A stretch of 47,342 nucleotides of DNA, from assembly GCA_030684835.1 (NCBI GenBank), contig JAUXWZ010000151.1, positions 1 through 47,342 of the forward strand, given 5' to 3'. Source of the DNA: Beijerinckiaceae bacterium. GTDB taxonomy: Bacteria; Pseudomonadota; Alphaproteobacteria; Rhizobiales; Beijerinckiaceae. This document shows positions 34,701-42,945 of this stretch, piece after piece. The notes beneath the pieces were generated by a model that saw only the letters and a program-made list of their open reading frames with translations, did no database searches and had not been told where the DNA came from. A program made the position numbers and the translations under genes. The number at the start of each line of letters is the position of its first letter. Position 1 is the first letter of the stretch.

Positions 34701-36999
34701 AGACCGCATTGGAGCCTTCGGAGAGATTTTCAAAGTTCTTGCGGATGGCGATGAGGCCAGCCTTGGGACGGATCGGCAGCGTAACCACGCGCTCCACCGC
34801 GCGGCCGCCGGGTTCCCCGGCGCGCATGATGATCCGCGCTTCCAGCGGACGCGGCGCCTCAACTTCAGGGATGCTCACGGTGAGCGTTGCGCGCCCCTGC
34901 GCGTCGGCGATAACGGTGTCTTCAATTTCGTTGCGCACGGTGTCGAATTGTTCGTCATCAAGGCCTGCGACATACCCGGCCAATCCGGGCGCGTTGAGTG
35001 ACTGCGCCGCCTGCACAATGACCTCGCCGCTCACCTCAAGCCCGGCGCCGGGCGCGCCGTAAAGGTAGCGTGTTTGCGTGGCGATGCGCGTTTCCTGACC
35101 TTGCGTCAGCGTGCTGTCCGCAGGCGTTAGGGTCAGTTCCAGACGCTCGGGCGTGTAGTCTTCAACGAGGAAAGTCGCTTCCCCGATCATCGGACTCTTT
35201 GGATCGACGAACGCCTGCACGCGGTAAGTTCCCGTGCGCGCGTCGGACAGGATGGGAACAGAAAGTGAGCGGCCGCCGAGCCCCTGATCGTCAACATTGG
35301 CGCGGCGATATTCAACACCGTCGGGCCGCTTGATGACGAGCGTCAACGGCAGGCCTGTCGCGGCGACGCCGCGTCCATCACGCAAGAGCGCGGTGACGTG
35401 AACGGTTTCTCCGGGCCGATAGACTCCGCGTTCTGGATAGACGTACGCGTCCAGCGCGCGGGCCGCGACGCGACCCTTCACGCCGCGATCAGTGAGATCG
35501 AACGGCGCCTGCGCAAGATCGAGGAAGACATAATCGTCAGCCTTCGCGGCGACGAGCGCAGACGGCGCAAGACCGGCGGCGCCGCGCGCAAGGCCGGGCT
35601 CAAATCGCGCATGGCCGGTCGAGTCTGTTGTGCGCGTGGCGAGCACTTCGTTGTTGCGCGCAATCAAACGCAGTTCGACGCCGCTCACAGGCTCTGCGCT
35701 GGCGAGCGAACGCGCGAATGCGTGGATGCCGTCATCGCCCGTGAAGGATGTGAGACCAATATCGGAAACGACAAACCATTGCGTCGCCTGCGTCTCGTAA
35801 GATCCTTCGTCATTGTCGGCGGTGAGTGTTGATAGCGGACGCTCGCCCGCCCGCGCCACCATGACGTAGACGCCCGGCTCAATCTTGCCGAGCGCTTCTA
35901 GAACCGGGAAAGACGTCACGACATCGCGGTTGAGATCTGGCTGCACGTCCAGCACGCCGGACCAAAGTTTTACGCCGGACTCGTCAATGATCTTGCGCGC
36001 GCGGTAACCGCCAATCTGCGCAAGAAATTCGTCAGAGCGGATGGTCGGTAGCAGGCTGCGGTCGCCCACGCGCATGACGTCGAGAGCGACCTTGTTCGTA
36101 TTGACCGCGACGATGGGAACGCCGTCCTGGCCAACGCGGGGCAGCACGTAGTTGCGCCCGGTGAACCGCACCTGCGGCGAGCGGTCCTTCACGTAGATTT
36201 CATAGTCAGCAGATCGCAGAAGGTCTTCGCCTACCGAAGACGGAAGGCCTTGGCGGACAACGATTGCATAACGCTCGCCGTGCCGCAGCCCTTCGACGCA
36301 CACCTGCTGGGCTTCGCTTGTGATGGCGGCGTTCGCCGAGCCTGAGACAGCGACGAATGGCGCGAAATCGACGCGTCCGCGCGCCAGCGGTTCCGAAAAT
36401 TCAAAGCACACGCGCGGCGAAGCCGCGTCGCTGTCCACTTTGTAGTCAAGAATGCGGAAGCCCTGTTTCTCGCGCAATTGAGCGTAGTCCGCGCGCAGCG
36501 AATTGTCGTCGATGAGATCGAGGCTGGCGCGCCATGCGTTGAGTGCGAGCCGATGCGAGCCCATGCTTGTATAAACTGCTCCAAGCAATGAGAGGGCGCT
36601 TGCTTCCTCGTTGCGCACATTCGTACGCTGGTAGGCGGCGTAAGAGGCTGTGATCGCAGTTTGGTTGAGGCGCCATCTATCATTTGGATTGGTCAAGGCG
36701 GTCGTGCGCGCGGCGCGCGCGTAATGAAGCCAATTGTCTGCTTCACGCGGCGCAGCGACGATCGCGGAAGCGAGGAGCGCCATCGCGCCGCGCGGGTTGC
36801 GCGGCAGCAGGACGGCCGCGTCGCGCCGCAAGTCTGCAGGCGTGCGCGCTCCCGTTGGCTGGGCTTCCTTCCGCAGGCGTTCCTCCAGCCGGACGATGTC
36901 GCTGGCGAGATCGTCTCGCACGAAAGCCTTTTGCGCCGCCGCCGGATGGGCGGCGAAAAGCAGTGCGACAAGGGCGATGAGGTGAAAGAAGGCGCGCAT
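31768..36999 (-). CDS. Bacterial alpha-2-macroglobulin family protein (YfhM type)
   Basis: A 1743-residue periplasmic protein with signal peptide MRAFFHLIALVALLFAAHPA (cut near AAAQ, residue 22). There is no lipobox Cys, unlike the lipid-anchored E. coli protein. Many macroglobulin-like beta domains fill residues 190-1200; the variable bait region cannot be pinpointed. The thioester motif CTEQ (Cys1291-Gln1294, in YPYGCTEQTVSR) is intact and sits before the alpha-helical thioester-containing domain. It should entrap invading proteases covalently. The stop overlaps the pbpC start. A serine-protease-like gene is divergent upstream. Confidence 0.95.
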   Translation of the reverse strand: MRAFFHLIALVALLFAAHPAAAQKAFVRDDLASDIVRLEERLRKEAQPTGARTPADLRRDAAVLLPRNPRGAMALLASAIVAAPREADNWLHYARAARTTALTNPNDRWRLNQTAITASYAAYQRTNVRNEEASALSLLGAVYTSMGSHRLALNAWRASLDLIDDNSLRADYAQLREKQGFRILDYKVDSDAASPRVCFEFSEPLARGRVDFAPFVAVSGSANAAITSEAQQVCVEGLRHGERYAIVVRQGLPSSVGEDLLRSADYEIYVKDRSPQVRFTGRNYVLPRVGQDGVPIVAVNTNKVALDVMRVGDRSLLPTIRSDEFLAQIGGYRARKIIDESGVKLWSGVLDVQPDLNRDVVTSFPVLEALGKIEPGVYVMVARAGERPLSTLTADNDEGSYETQATQWFVVSDIGLTSFTGDDGIHAFARSLASAEPVSGVELRLIARNNEVLATRTTDSTGHARFEPGLARGAAGLAPSALVAAKADDYVFLDLAQAPFDLTDRGVKGRVAARALDAYVYPERGVYRPGETVHVTALLRDGRGVAATGLPLTLVIKRPDGVEYRRANVDDQGLGGRSLSVPILSDARTGTYRVQAFVDPKSPMIGEATFLVEDYTPERLELTLTPADSTLTQGQETRIATQTRYLYGAPGAGLEVSGEVIVQAAQSLNAPGLAGYVAGLDDEQFDTVRNEIEDTVIADAQGRATLTVSIPEVEAPRPLEARIIMRAGEPGGRAVERVVTLPIRPKAGLIAIRKNFENLSEGSNAVFEIVAVSPDGSRIAARNLRWSLYRVRNEYQWYNSDGRWGFERVKSSRRIADGSVSVNATDGGRFSAPVGWGAHRLEIASDDGSLGASSIRFNVGWSGDATADTPDLLEMTLDRQEYASGGTMKARIASRFAGKVNLAIVSDKLHETRIADLKVGENEIELPVMAEWGAGAYAVAFAHRPLDREARRMPGRAMGVAWFGVDRTGRKLDVSIGGPEKMEPRQPLSIPVRVAGLAAGEEAYVTLAAVDVGILSLTRYESPNATSYFFGQRQLSAEIRDLYGLLIDGMQGARGAIRSGGDGGEGNLQGERPTQEPLARYSGIVRVGDDGVANITFDIPAFNGAARLMAVAWSRGKVGEAARDLIIRDPVVAQATLPRFLAIGDRSRFHVQVDNIEGAAGEYTMDLDVRGPVSISADALRRTIKLSPKGRESISIPVVAGGVGRAVIDMRLRGPGLDATQSFAIDVKPGSGEIHRRIVRNLAPGESLRISSDLMADFLPGVGAVSLAASPWAGLDAPALLHALDRYPYGCTEQTVSRAMPLLYVNRIASQQMLALDDGVEQRIRDSIDRVMTRQDSSGAFGLWSAEEAGGDLWLDAFTTDFLTRAREAGHAVPQRAFDQALDRLRNQVANSGDVDKAKAPEIAYAMYVLARNGRPIMGDLRYLVDAKLSVFETGLARAQLAAALAMLGDKARAQTVFNNAGAQLRAQQRDRFSRGDYGSRLRDGAGLLALAAEAGADASLIQIAGGIVQTERNATTILSTQEMNWMVLAAAALSRDGQNMSLSLNGQAHTGPLYRTWKATDLDAGVTTIVNTSSSPASVVLTTAGHPAQMEPPLAQGYQVERSYFSLDGKPKDLTTLRQNDRFVVVLKVTESEAAFARLLLVDRLPAGLEIDNPRLFDGGKTEALAFAKANVAPQHTEYRDDRFVAAFARSGSERATFNVSYVVRAVTPGRYVHPAATIEDMYRPQRFGRTGTGEIEVGERR

Positions 37000-37167
37000 T
37001 ACAAGTCTCCTGAAGGGCTACGGGGCCCTGCATTGGCGCAGCGTGCCACCTTTTTGCCGGTGCGGGAAGAACCGGTGCAATGTCTTTCGTACGTCGCGTG
37101 CGCTGCCGCACATTGCGCCCGGCGCAAAATCTTGGATGATGAGCGCAGAGTACAGGAAGGATTGAGC

Positions 37168-38577
37168 ATGAATTCGATTGCGTTCACGCGGCGCCTTGCG
37201 GGCCCGCTTTTCGCGGGCTGCTCTATCCTTCTTGCGGGAGGCTCGGTTACGCCTGTGCGCGCCCAGGCGCCTGTGGCTATAATAGCGCCAGATCCACTGC
37301 GGGAAGCATTTGATGCGCTGCCTGACGCCGAGCGTCGCGCCCTTCAGGACGCACTTGTCTGGACCGGTGATTACAAGGGATCAATTGACGGGGTTCTTGG
37401 TAGAGGCGGAGTCGCTGCTCTTTCTGCCTTCGCCAAGCGGGCGAGGACGACGCCCGAGGCCCTTCTTGCGGACGCGACGCGCAAGCAATTGGTCTCGCAA
37501 GCGCAGAAGTTGAAGACGGCGGCGCGCTTTGCCCCGATTCAGGACGTGCGCAGCGGCGCGACAATCGCGTTGCCCAATGCTATTTTCACGCGAAAGAGCA
37601 ACACGCCAAACGGCGCGCGATGGACCAACGCGGCTGGCTCCGCCAGCGTCGAGACATTTCGTGACGCCGACTTTGAACTGCCCGCGCTTTACGAGCGCTT
37701 GCGCGCACCCGCGCCCGGGCGAAAGGTGACCTATTCCATCCTGCGTCCCGAGTTTCTGGTTGTCACGGGCGAGGATCAGGGCGGCCCGTTTTACATTCGT
37801 GCGGCGCGCGGCGAGGCGGACGGAAAACCTCTCATAAGGGGGTACTCGCTGCTCTATGCCCGCACGCTTCAAACGTCATTCGATGTGTTTTCCATCGCGA
37901 TCTCCAATGGCTTCCAGCCCTTCGCCGCCGCTGCGGCGCCGGGGACGGCTATCTTGTCGGCAGGGGCTGGCGCTGTGGCGCCCGGCCCGCGCCGTGTGAT
38001 CGAAGCAACCGCAATTGCGTTGACGCCGACCCGCGCGCTGACCGCTCTGGCGCGCGACTGCCCCGACATGCGTGTGGCGAACATGCCCGGCAAGATCATC
38101 CGTCGCGATGAAGCGACCGGCCTGACTCTCATCGAGACGCAAGGATTGCGCGCCGCTTTTGCGCGACCGTCAGCGCGCGCTCCCGGGGAAGGCGATGTTT
38201 TCGTGCTGTTTTCCGCGCAAGCTGGCCCGCGCGCCAGCGTGTCTTTGGCCCCGGGCCGCACGATGGCGCCTGGCGCCCCAAATGGCGTATGGCGCGTGTC
38301 GGCCGCCGTGCAGGATGGCGTTGGTGGGGCGGTCGTGTTTGACCGCAGCGGCTCATGGATGGGCCTGCTCGCCCAGCCGACTCAGGAGCCGCGCCGCATC
38401 GCGGGCGTCATCCCGCAGGCCGCGTGGCGCATGGCGTCTGCCGAAACCGCATTGGCGTTTCTGGCTGCGTCTGGCGTGATGCTCGAGGCAGGCATGATTA
38501 CGACTGTGGAAAAAACCGCGGGCGAAGTCGCAGGCGCAAACGCAGGCGCGCTCGTCGCGGTGTCCTGCCAGCGTTGA
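37168..38577 (+). CDS. Secreted protein with peptidoglycan-binding-like domain and degenerate trypsin-like domain
   Basis: A 469-residue exported protein. The signal peptide ends near VRAQA (about residue 34). A peptidoglycan-binding-like segment occupies 42-110 (ALQDALVWTGDYKGSIDGVLG). A C-terminal region (about 270-450) follows the course of a trypsin-like fold, but the catalytic landmarks look lost: the usual TNAH is replaced by TALARD, the Asp strand reads ATGLTLIE, and GxSGG is replaced by DGVGGAVVFD. The start at 37168 has AGGAAGG upstream; the frame extends to 36661 only as antisense of the neighbour. The divergent alpha-2-macroglobulin gene suggests an envelope role. Its stop codon lies in a 17-base duplication. 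Confidence 0.72.
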   Translation: MNSIAFTRRLAGPLFAGCSILLAGGSVTPVRAQAPVAIIAPDPLREAFDALPDAERRALQDALVWTGDYKGSIDGVLGRGGVAALSAFAKRARTTPEALLADATRKQLVSQAQKLKTAARFAPIQDVRSGATIALPNAIFTRKSNTPNGARWTNAAGSASVETFRDADFELPALYERLRAPAPGRKVTYSILRPEFLVVTGEDQGGPFYIRAARGEADGKPLIRGYSLLYARTLQTSFDVFSIAISNGFQPFAAAAAPGTAILSAGAGAVAPGPRRVIEATAIALTPTRALTALARDCPDMRVANMPGKIIRRDEATGLTLIETQGLRAAFARPSARAPGEGDVFVLFSAQAGPRASVSLAPGRTMAPGAPNGVWRVSAAVQDGVGGAVVFDRSGSWMGLLAQPTQEPRRIAGVIPQAAWRMASAETALAFLAASGVMLEAGMITTVEKTAGEVAGANAGALVAVSCQR

Positions 38578-38597
38578 CAGCCTGCCAGCGTTAACGG
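38564..38597 (+). repeat. 17-base tandem duplication across the protease-like gene's stop codon
   Basis: CCTGCCAGCGTTGACAG (38564-38580) is followed immediately by CCTGCCAGCGTTAACGG (38581-38597). The first unit holds the true TGA (38575-38577), the second a TAA at 38592-38594 in another frame. Fifteen of 17 positions match. Confidence 0.8.
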
Positions 38598-38626
38598 GCC
38601 CGCATGAAAACGTCCTGCGCCATTAT

Positions 38627-40960
38627 TTACGTCTTGGGGCCGCGCCCCAGCATCTGCTCCACCAGCCCCTCAAACGGCTGGAAATGGAACCGCACCCTGT
38701 GATCGCCAGGCGCCACTTCCACGGCGCGGAATATGGCGTTGGCGCGCAACAATGGTGCGGGCTGACCGTCAATTTCTGCACGCCACCACGGATGCCAGAC
38801 ATCGTTGAGCACAACCCAGCCGCCATCCGGTGAAGCAACGTCGATGACGACTTCGGTGTTCTTGTAAGCTGAGATCCGTGCGCGACCGGGCGCTCGCACT
38901 TTGCCATCGACCGTTGCGCCCTCAAGCAACACAACATTGCGGAAGTCGGCTGTCGGCCAGACGCCCGTCTCAATCATGGATGCGAAGTCGGCGTTTTGCG
39001 CGCGTGTGGCGAAGAGAACGCGCGGCAGAGTGCGCGGGTTCTCGTAGACAAAGGCGGATTTCGTGCGGCCAATCTCGATGAGGTCGCCCGGCCTCAACGA
39101 TTTATCCAAGACCCCGGCAGGCGCGCCCGTTGCGATCCATCGGACGCCGAGAAGATCGGCCAGGGGCGAATTATAACGCGCAAAGAGGGGAGCCCAACGA
39201 CGCTGATCGGGAAGCGCCACGTGATCGATGGCGCCGGTCGCCTGCGCGAACCAGCGCAACCGCAGGGGGTTGTAGCCAAGTGAATGATCGAGGCCGTGGG
39301 AGAGCGAAACATTCGGCCAGTGAAAATCAATTGCCGCCATCTCGACGCGGTCGCGGCGGTCAGGCGCCACGTTGTCGCGCAACCGATCTTTCAGCGCCAC
39401 AAGCGTCGCGTCATGCGAATCTGGACGCAAGGCGTCGTAGACCGACGGCGGCAAGGCCGTCGATTCATTCGGTCCGTTGTTGATGCGCAGGTCGAGAAAC
39501 AGCAACACGCCAAGCGCGGTGATCGCGAGGGTATGGGCCAGAGCGCGCTCACGCGGCCGGGGGATGAGCCAGAGCAGGACAAGCGCTGCAAAAAGCCAAA
39601 GGAATGTGCCTGCAAGAACTGGCAGCACGTCCCCCAGTTTGCCCTTCAGCGCCGCCACGAGGACGCAAAGCAGGAATATCGCAAGCACGGCGCCCGCATC
39701 CAGAAACCTTTGTAGCGCTGTGCCGCGCCAGTCCCCGTCCGCCAGTCGATGCACGAGATAGCCCGCGATGATCGCCAGCAGCGCGCCCAGCGGGAAGGTG
39801 GCGTCCGCCGGGCGCCGGAAGAGGTCCGCGCCGGGCAGATGAAAGGCGAGCGTGAAAAACGGCGTGTATTTACCCAGCGCAAAGAGAAGCAGGACAGCCG
39901 CCGCGATTGTGTAGACGCGGATTTCCTTCGCCAGCAATCCGCCGCGCATCACGCCCAGCGTGAGGATCGCGACGATGGGCAGCGCGCCCATGTAGACGTT
40001 CGCCATGTTGCGGGCGAGCGCCAGATTGGTCTGCCCCCAGAAATCGGGATTGGGCGGTCCCCAGTAATCCTTCAGCGGGCCGTCTGTGCCAAACAGGTTC
40101 GCAGAGATGAGTGTGTAAAGCGCGGCTGGGTGCAGTGAGCCGCCGGCCGCGCCTTCAAAATCAATGGCCGCGCGATTGGAATCGCCCGCGAGCGCCAGCG
40201 TCAACGCGATGGGCAGCAAGATGGTGAGCACGCCCGCGACCGCGCCTGCGCCCAGCGCGGGAACGTGGACCCGCAATTTTTCCCACCGCCAACCGCCGTC
40301 CAGCACGCGCGCGGCGGCGATGAACACGAGAATCCACGTGCAGAACCACGCGACTTGATCGCGCCCCACAATCATCAGGCCCGCCGTCAGCCCAGCAAGC
40401 GCGCCCCACAGAATGGAGCGCCGGTCGATTGCGCGCAGCAGCAGGAACAGTGCGATGGCAAACCACGCGAGCGAAAGGATCTGGCCAATATGCTGGATAC
40501 GCCAGGCCGCCGACCCGCCAAACGCGAAAGCGAGCGCCGCGACGACAGCCCCTTCCGCCCGCCAGCCCTGATCGCGAAACAGGCCCATCAGGGCGAGCCC
40601 GCCAGCCACCAGCATGCCAAAGGCCACCGCGTCGAACGCCGCGAAGGATGGCGCGGGCCCAAAAAGCGCGAGCAGGAAATAGGGCGAAAAAATCAGCGAT
40701 TGGGGGTCGGCGATCTGCGGGTGTCCGCCGAATACATAAGGCGTCCAGAACGGCGACTGGCCTTCGTGCAACGAGTTCGCAAGGAACACAAGCTGCGGAT
40801 AAAAATGGGCCTTCGCGTCCCACGGAATCGTCACCGACCCTGATAACCATGGCCATGCGAGGAGAAAGGACGCGGTCAGGAAAACGAAAACGGCCGGGGC
40901 ATAGCCCGGCCGTTGTCCGTGCGGAACATGGAACGTGTGCTTATTCCTTGACGGCGCCAT
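38627..40960 (-). CDS. YfhO-family large membrane protein
   Basis: A 777-residue integral membrane protein. About twelve hydrophobic segments fill residues 20-510, followed by a soluble C-terminal domain (about 520-777) with a beta-rich end (GGWVVLNDVWHPWWRAEIDG). The N-terminal loop DAKAHFYPQLVFL and the DPQSLIFSPYFLL region match YfhO/GT-C-like proteins, thought to transfer lipid-linked sugars to envelope acceptors (known for LTA/WTA glycosylation in Firmicutes). The ATG at 40960 overlaps the ribA end by 20 bases and is preceded by no clear ribosome site. A terminator hairpin lies inside codons 16-27. No other in-frame ATG precedes the first membrane segment. Confidence 0.82.
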   Translation of the reverse strand: MAPSRNKHTFHVPHGQRPGYAPAVFVFLTASFLLAWPWLSGSVTIPWDAKAHFYPQLVFLANSLHEGQSPFWTPYVFGGHPQIADPQSLIFSPYFLLALFGPAPSFAAFDAVAFGMLVAGGLALMGLFRDQGWRAEGAVVAALAFAFGGSAAWRIQHIGQILSLAWFAIALFLLLRAIDRRSILWGALAGLTAGLMIVGRDQVAWFCTWILVFIAAARVLDGGWRWEKLRVHVPALGAGAVAGVLTILLPIALTLALAGDSNRAAIDFEGAAGGSLHPAALYTLISANLFGTDGPLKDYWGPPNPDFWGQTNLALARNMANVYMGALPIVAILTLGVMRGGLLAKEIRVYTIAAAVLLLFALGKYTPFFTLAFHLPGADLFRRPADATFPLGALLAIIAGYLVHRLADGDWRGTALQRFLDAGAVLAIFLLCVLVAALKGKLGDVLPVLAGTFLWLFAALVLLWLIPRPRERALAHTLAITALGVLLFLDLRINNGPNESTALPPSVYDALRPDSHDATLVALKDRLRDNVAPDRRDRVEMAAIDFHWPNVSLSHGLDHSLGYNPLRLRWFAQATGAIDHVALPDQRRWAPLFARYNSPLADLLGVRWIATGAPAGVLDKSLRPGDLIEIGRTKSAFVYENPRTLPRVLFATRAQNADFASMIETGVWPTADFRNVVLLEGATVDGKVRAPGRARISAYKNTEVVIDVASPDGGWVVLNDVWHPWWRAEIDGQPAPLLRANAIFRAVEVAPGDHRVRFHFQPFEGLVEQMLGRGPKT
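40880..40914 (-). terminator. Rho-independent terminator after ribA, inside the next gene's 5' end
   Basis: AACGGCCGGG (40889-40898) and CCCGGCCGTT (40905-40914) form a perfect 10-base stem with a 6-base loop. On the minus strand it is followed by TTCGTTTTC. It lies 27 bases after the ribA stop but within the coding start of the YfhO-like gene. Confidence 0.8.
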
Positions 40961-42065
40961 ATGCGGTGAGCTGGTCCACGTCGATGATATGGCCCGCACG
41001 ATCGCGCTTGGACGCAAGGTAGCGGACGTTGTGATCGTTCATGCGACCCAATACCCGCTGATCGGACACGATGTCGAGCCCCGCCGCGCGCAGCGCCGCG
41101 ATCTTGACGGGGTTGTTCGTCATCACGCGCACGGCGTGCACGCCCAATTGCTTGAGCATCTCCGCCGCAAAGTCGAAACCGCGCTGGTCATGATCGAACC
41201 CGAGCACCTCGTCGGCGTCATAGGTGTCAAAACCCTGCGCCTGTAGCTTGTAGGCGCGCATTTTGTTGGACAGCCCGTTGCCGCGACCTTCCTGATCCAG
41301 ATAGAGCAGCACGCCGCCGCCGTTCTGCGCCATGAACTTCGCGGTGTCGCGAAGCTGGTCGCCGCAATCGCACTTCAGGCTGCCGAAGAGGTCGCCCGTC
41401 AGGCATGCCGAGTGCAGACGCACGTTGATCGGCTTGTTAAGGTCCGGCTTGCTGATGAGGATCGCCACTTGATCGCGCAGGCCTTCGCCGCCGCGAAACA
41501 CGACGAATTCCGTCTCCGGCGCGCCTTCCAGCGGCACAGGCGCCCGGCCAACGATCCTGAGTTCGACGACCTTTCGGCCGCGATATTCAAAGACCGCGCT
41601 GGACTCGGCGACAATGAGCCCGCTCTCGGCCGCCGCTCGCGCCGTCACCGGCACAATGATAGCCGCTGGCAAGACAAGAGAGAGGCGGAGCAGTTCCAGG
41701 GCAGCCTTGTCGATGGACGAAAGCGCGGCTACCGGCGCATCAAAACGCGCCCCGACTTCCAGCGCGAGCGTGGCGATGCGGTCCAGATTGACTTTGGGAA
41801 GCGCGAAATGTCCCGGCTCAGTCCGCTCAAGGCCAAGTCGGCGCAAGCGTGGACCGGGCAGGATCAGACGGGCGCGTCCGCGAGCCAGTGCCTCAAGCTT
41901 GATCGCCATGCGCGACTCGAGCGTCTCGACGCATGTCACGATGATGTGATTGCGGCCAGATCTGATGATCGCCGGGCGGCCAGAGCGCAATTCAGAGATC
42001 GCGCGATCAACGGCGATCTGGTTGGCGCCACCCTCCGCCGCTAGAATGCTTTTGTATTCCGACAC
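40941..42065 (-). CDS. ribA: GTP cyclohydrolase II
   Basis: A 374-residue enzyme. The C-terminal half (about 175-370) is GTP cyclohydrolase II, which opens GTP to 2,5-diamino-6-ribosylamino-pyrimidinone phosphate. The zinc ligands are Cys221, Cys232 and Cys234 (HSACLTGDLFGSLKCDCG). The active-site stretch DQEGRGNGLSNKMRAYKLQ (257-275) keeps Tyr272, the residue whose change to Met alters product in some actinobacterial isozymes. The N-terminal 170 residues resemble a degenerate DHBP-synthase-like domain seen in alphaproteobacterial RibA. The start is GTG at 42065, with GAGGG a few bases upstream. It is divergent from a RibD reductase-domain gene across 113 bases, so a paired role in riboflavin or another GTP-derived compound is likely. 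Confidence 0.93.
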   Translation of the reverse strand: MSEYKSILAAEGGANQIAVDRAISELRSGRPAIIRSGRNHIIVTCVETLESRMAIKLEALARGRARLILPGPRLRRLGLERTEPGHFALPKVNLDRIATLALEVGARFDAPVAALSSIDKAALELLRLSLVLPAAIIVPVTARAAAESGLIVAESSAVFEYRGRKVVELRIVGRAPVPLEGAPETEFVVFRGGEGLRDQVAILISKPDLNKPINVRLHSACLTGDLFGSLKCDCGDQLRDTAKFMAQNGGGVLLYLDQEGRGNGLSNKMRAYKLQAQGFDTYDADEVLGFDHDQRGFDFAAEMLKQLGVHAVRVMTNNPVKIAALRAAGLDIVSDQRVLGRMNDHNVRYLASKRDRAGHIIDVDQLTAYGAVKE

Positions 42066-42178
42066 GCGACCCTCGAACTGACTGATGCGCTAGGATCTGA
42101 CACGAGTTAGGCCTCGTAAATAGCCGAGCTACGTGACATTTCCATATCGCAGAATGGGAATTTTATCCAGGAGACTAC
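42066..42178. promoter_or_regulatory. Divergent promoter region ribA / RibD-like gene
   Basis: 113 AT-richer bases between two divergent starts. A small dyad ACGAG-TTAGGC-CTCGT lies near 42100-42115. AGGAGAC directly before 42179 is the ribosome site for the RibD-like gene. It is too short for an FMN riboswitch and I see none of the RFN-element conserved blocks. Confidence 0.4.
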
Positions 42179-42913
42179 ATGGGCGCCGCCAAAGGCAACC
42201 TTCAAGCTAAACGCGCGAACAGCACAACTGATCCGTTTACGTATGACGATATCTTCGGATCACTGCGCGAAGCGCCGACGAGCCAGCCATATGTGATTGG
42301 ACAATTGGGGCAATCATTGGACGGACGGATCGCGACGGTCACGGGCCAATCGCGGGACATCAATAATTCATGCGCGCTCGATCACCTGCACCAATTGCGT
42401 TCGCACGTGGATGCAGTCCTTGTGGGAGCCGGAACGATCCTGGCGGACGATCCGCAACTGAATGTGCGTCGCATTAACGGACCAAGCCCGGCGCGTGTGG
42501 TGCTCGATCCAAACGGGCGGACGCAGGGCCAGCAACGCTGGCTCGCCGACGATGGCGCGAGGCGCATTGTCATCTCCGGCGTCGAGCGACCCAGACCTGC
42601 CGGCTGCGACGAACTCATTGTCCTGGCGCGACCTGATGGCCGCATCGCGCCGGCAGACATTTGCGCGGCGCTTTTCGCGCGCGGGCTGCGCCGGGTGCTC
42701 GTGGAAGGCGGCGCGAAGACCATCGCGCATTTTCTGGAGGCAAAAGCGCTCGACCGTTTGCATGTGCTCGTCGCTCCGGTCATCATCGGGTCGGGCAAGC
42801 AGGGGATCGATCTTTCGCCGATCAGCGATTTGAAAGATGCGCTGCGCCCGTCCGTACGCGTCTGGCCGTTCCCTGATGGCGACGTCTTGTTCGATTGTAA
42901 TTTGCGTGGTTAA
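42179..42913 (+). CDS. RibD C-terminal (reductase) domain protein
   Basis: A 244-residue cytoplasmic NADPH-dependent reductase of the RibD_C/dihydrofolate-reductase-like family. It has no N-terminal deaminase domain, unlike bifunctional RibD. Typical stretches are GQLGQSLDGRIAT (42-54), VDAVLVGAGTILADDPQLNVR (split at 76-96), LVEGGAKTIAHFLEA (about 174-188) and VAPVIIGSG near 197-205. It would reduce the ribosylamino group of the GTP cyclohydrolase II product or a related pterin/pyrimidine. The ATG at 42179 has AGGAG 5 bases upstream. It is divergent from ribA and 32 bases ahead of a cytochrome b561 gene on the same strand. Confidence 0.88.
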   Translation: MGAAKGNLQAKRANSTTDPFTYDDIFGSLREAPTSQPYVIGQLGQSLDGRIATVTGQSRDINNSCALDHLHQLRSHVDAVLVGAGTILADDPQLNVRRINGPSPARVVLDPNGRTQGQQRWLADDGARRIVISGVERPRPAGCDELIVLARPDGRIAPADICAALFARGLRRVLVEGGAKTIAHFLEAKALDRLHVLVAPVIIGSGKQGIDLSPISDLKDALRPSVRVWPFPDGDVLFDCNLRG

Positions 42914-42945
42914 CCATACCGCTGTTTTTTCAAATAGGCGAAGAC

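Noticed and set aside
37030..37160. CCGGTGC direct repeat in the gap before the protease-like gene
   Set aside because: Seven bases, two copies only, in GC-rich DNA; too weak to support an operator.
42066..42178. FMN riboswitch upstream of ribA or the RibD-like gene
   Set aside because: The gap is 113 bases shared by two divergent genes, and none of the conserved RFN-element blocks could be recognised.
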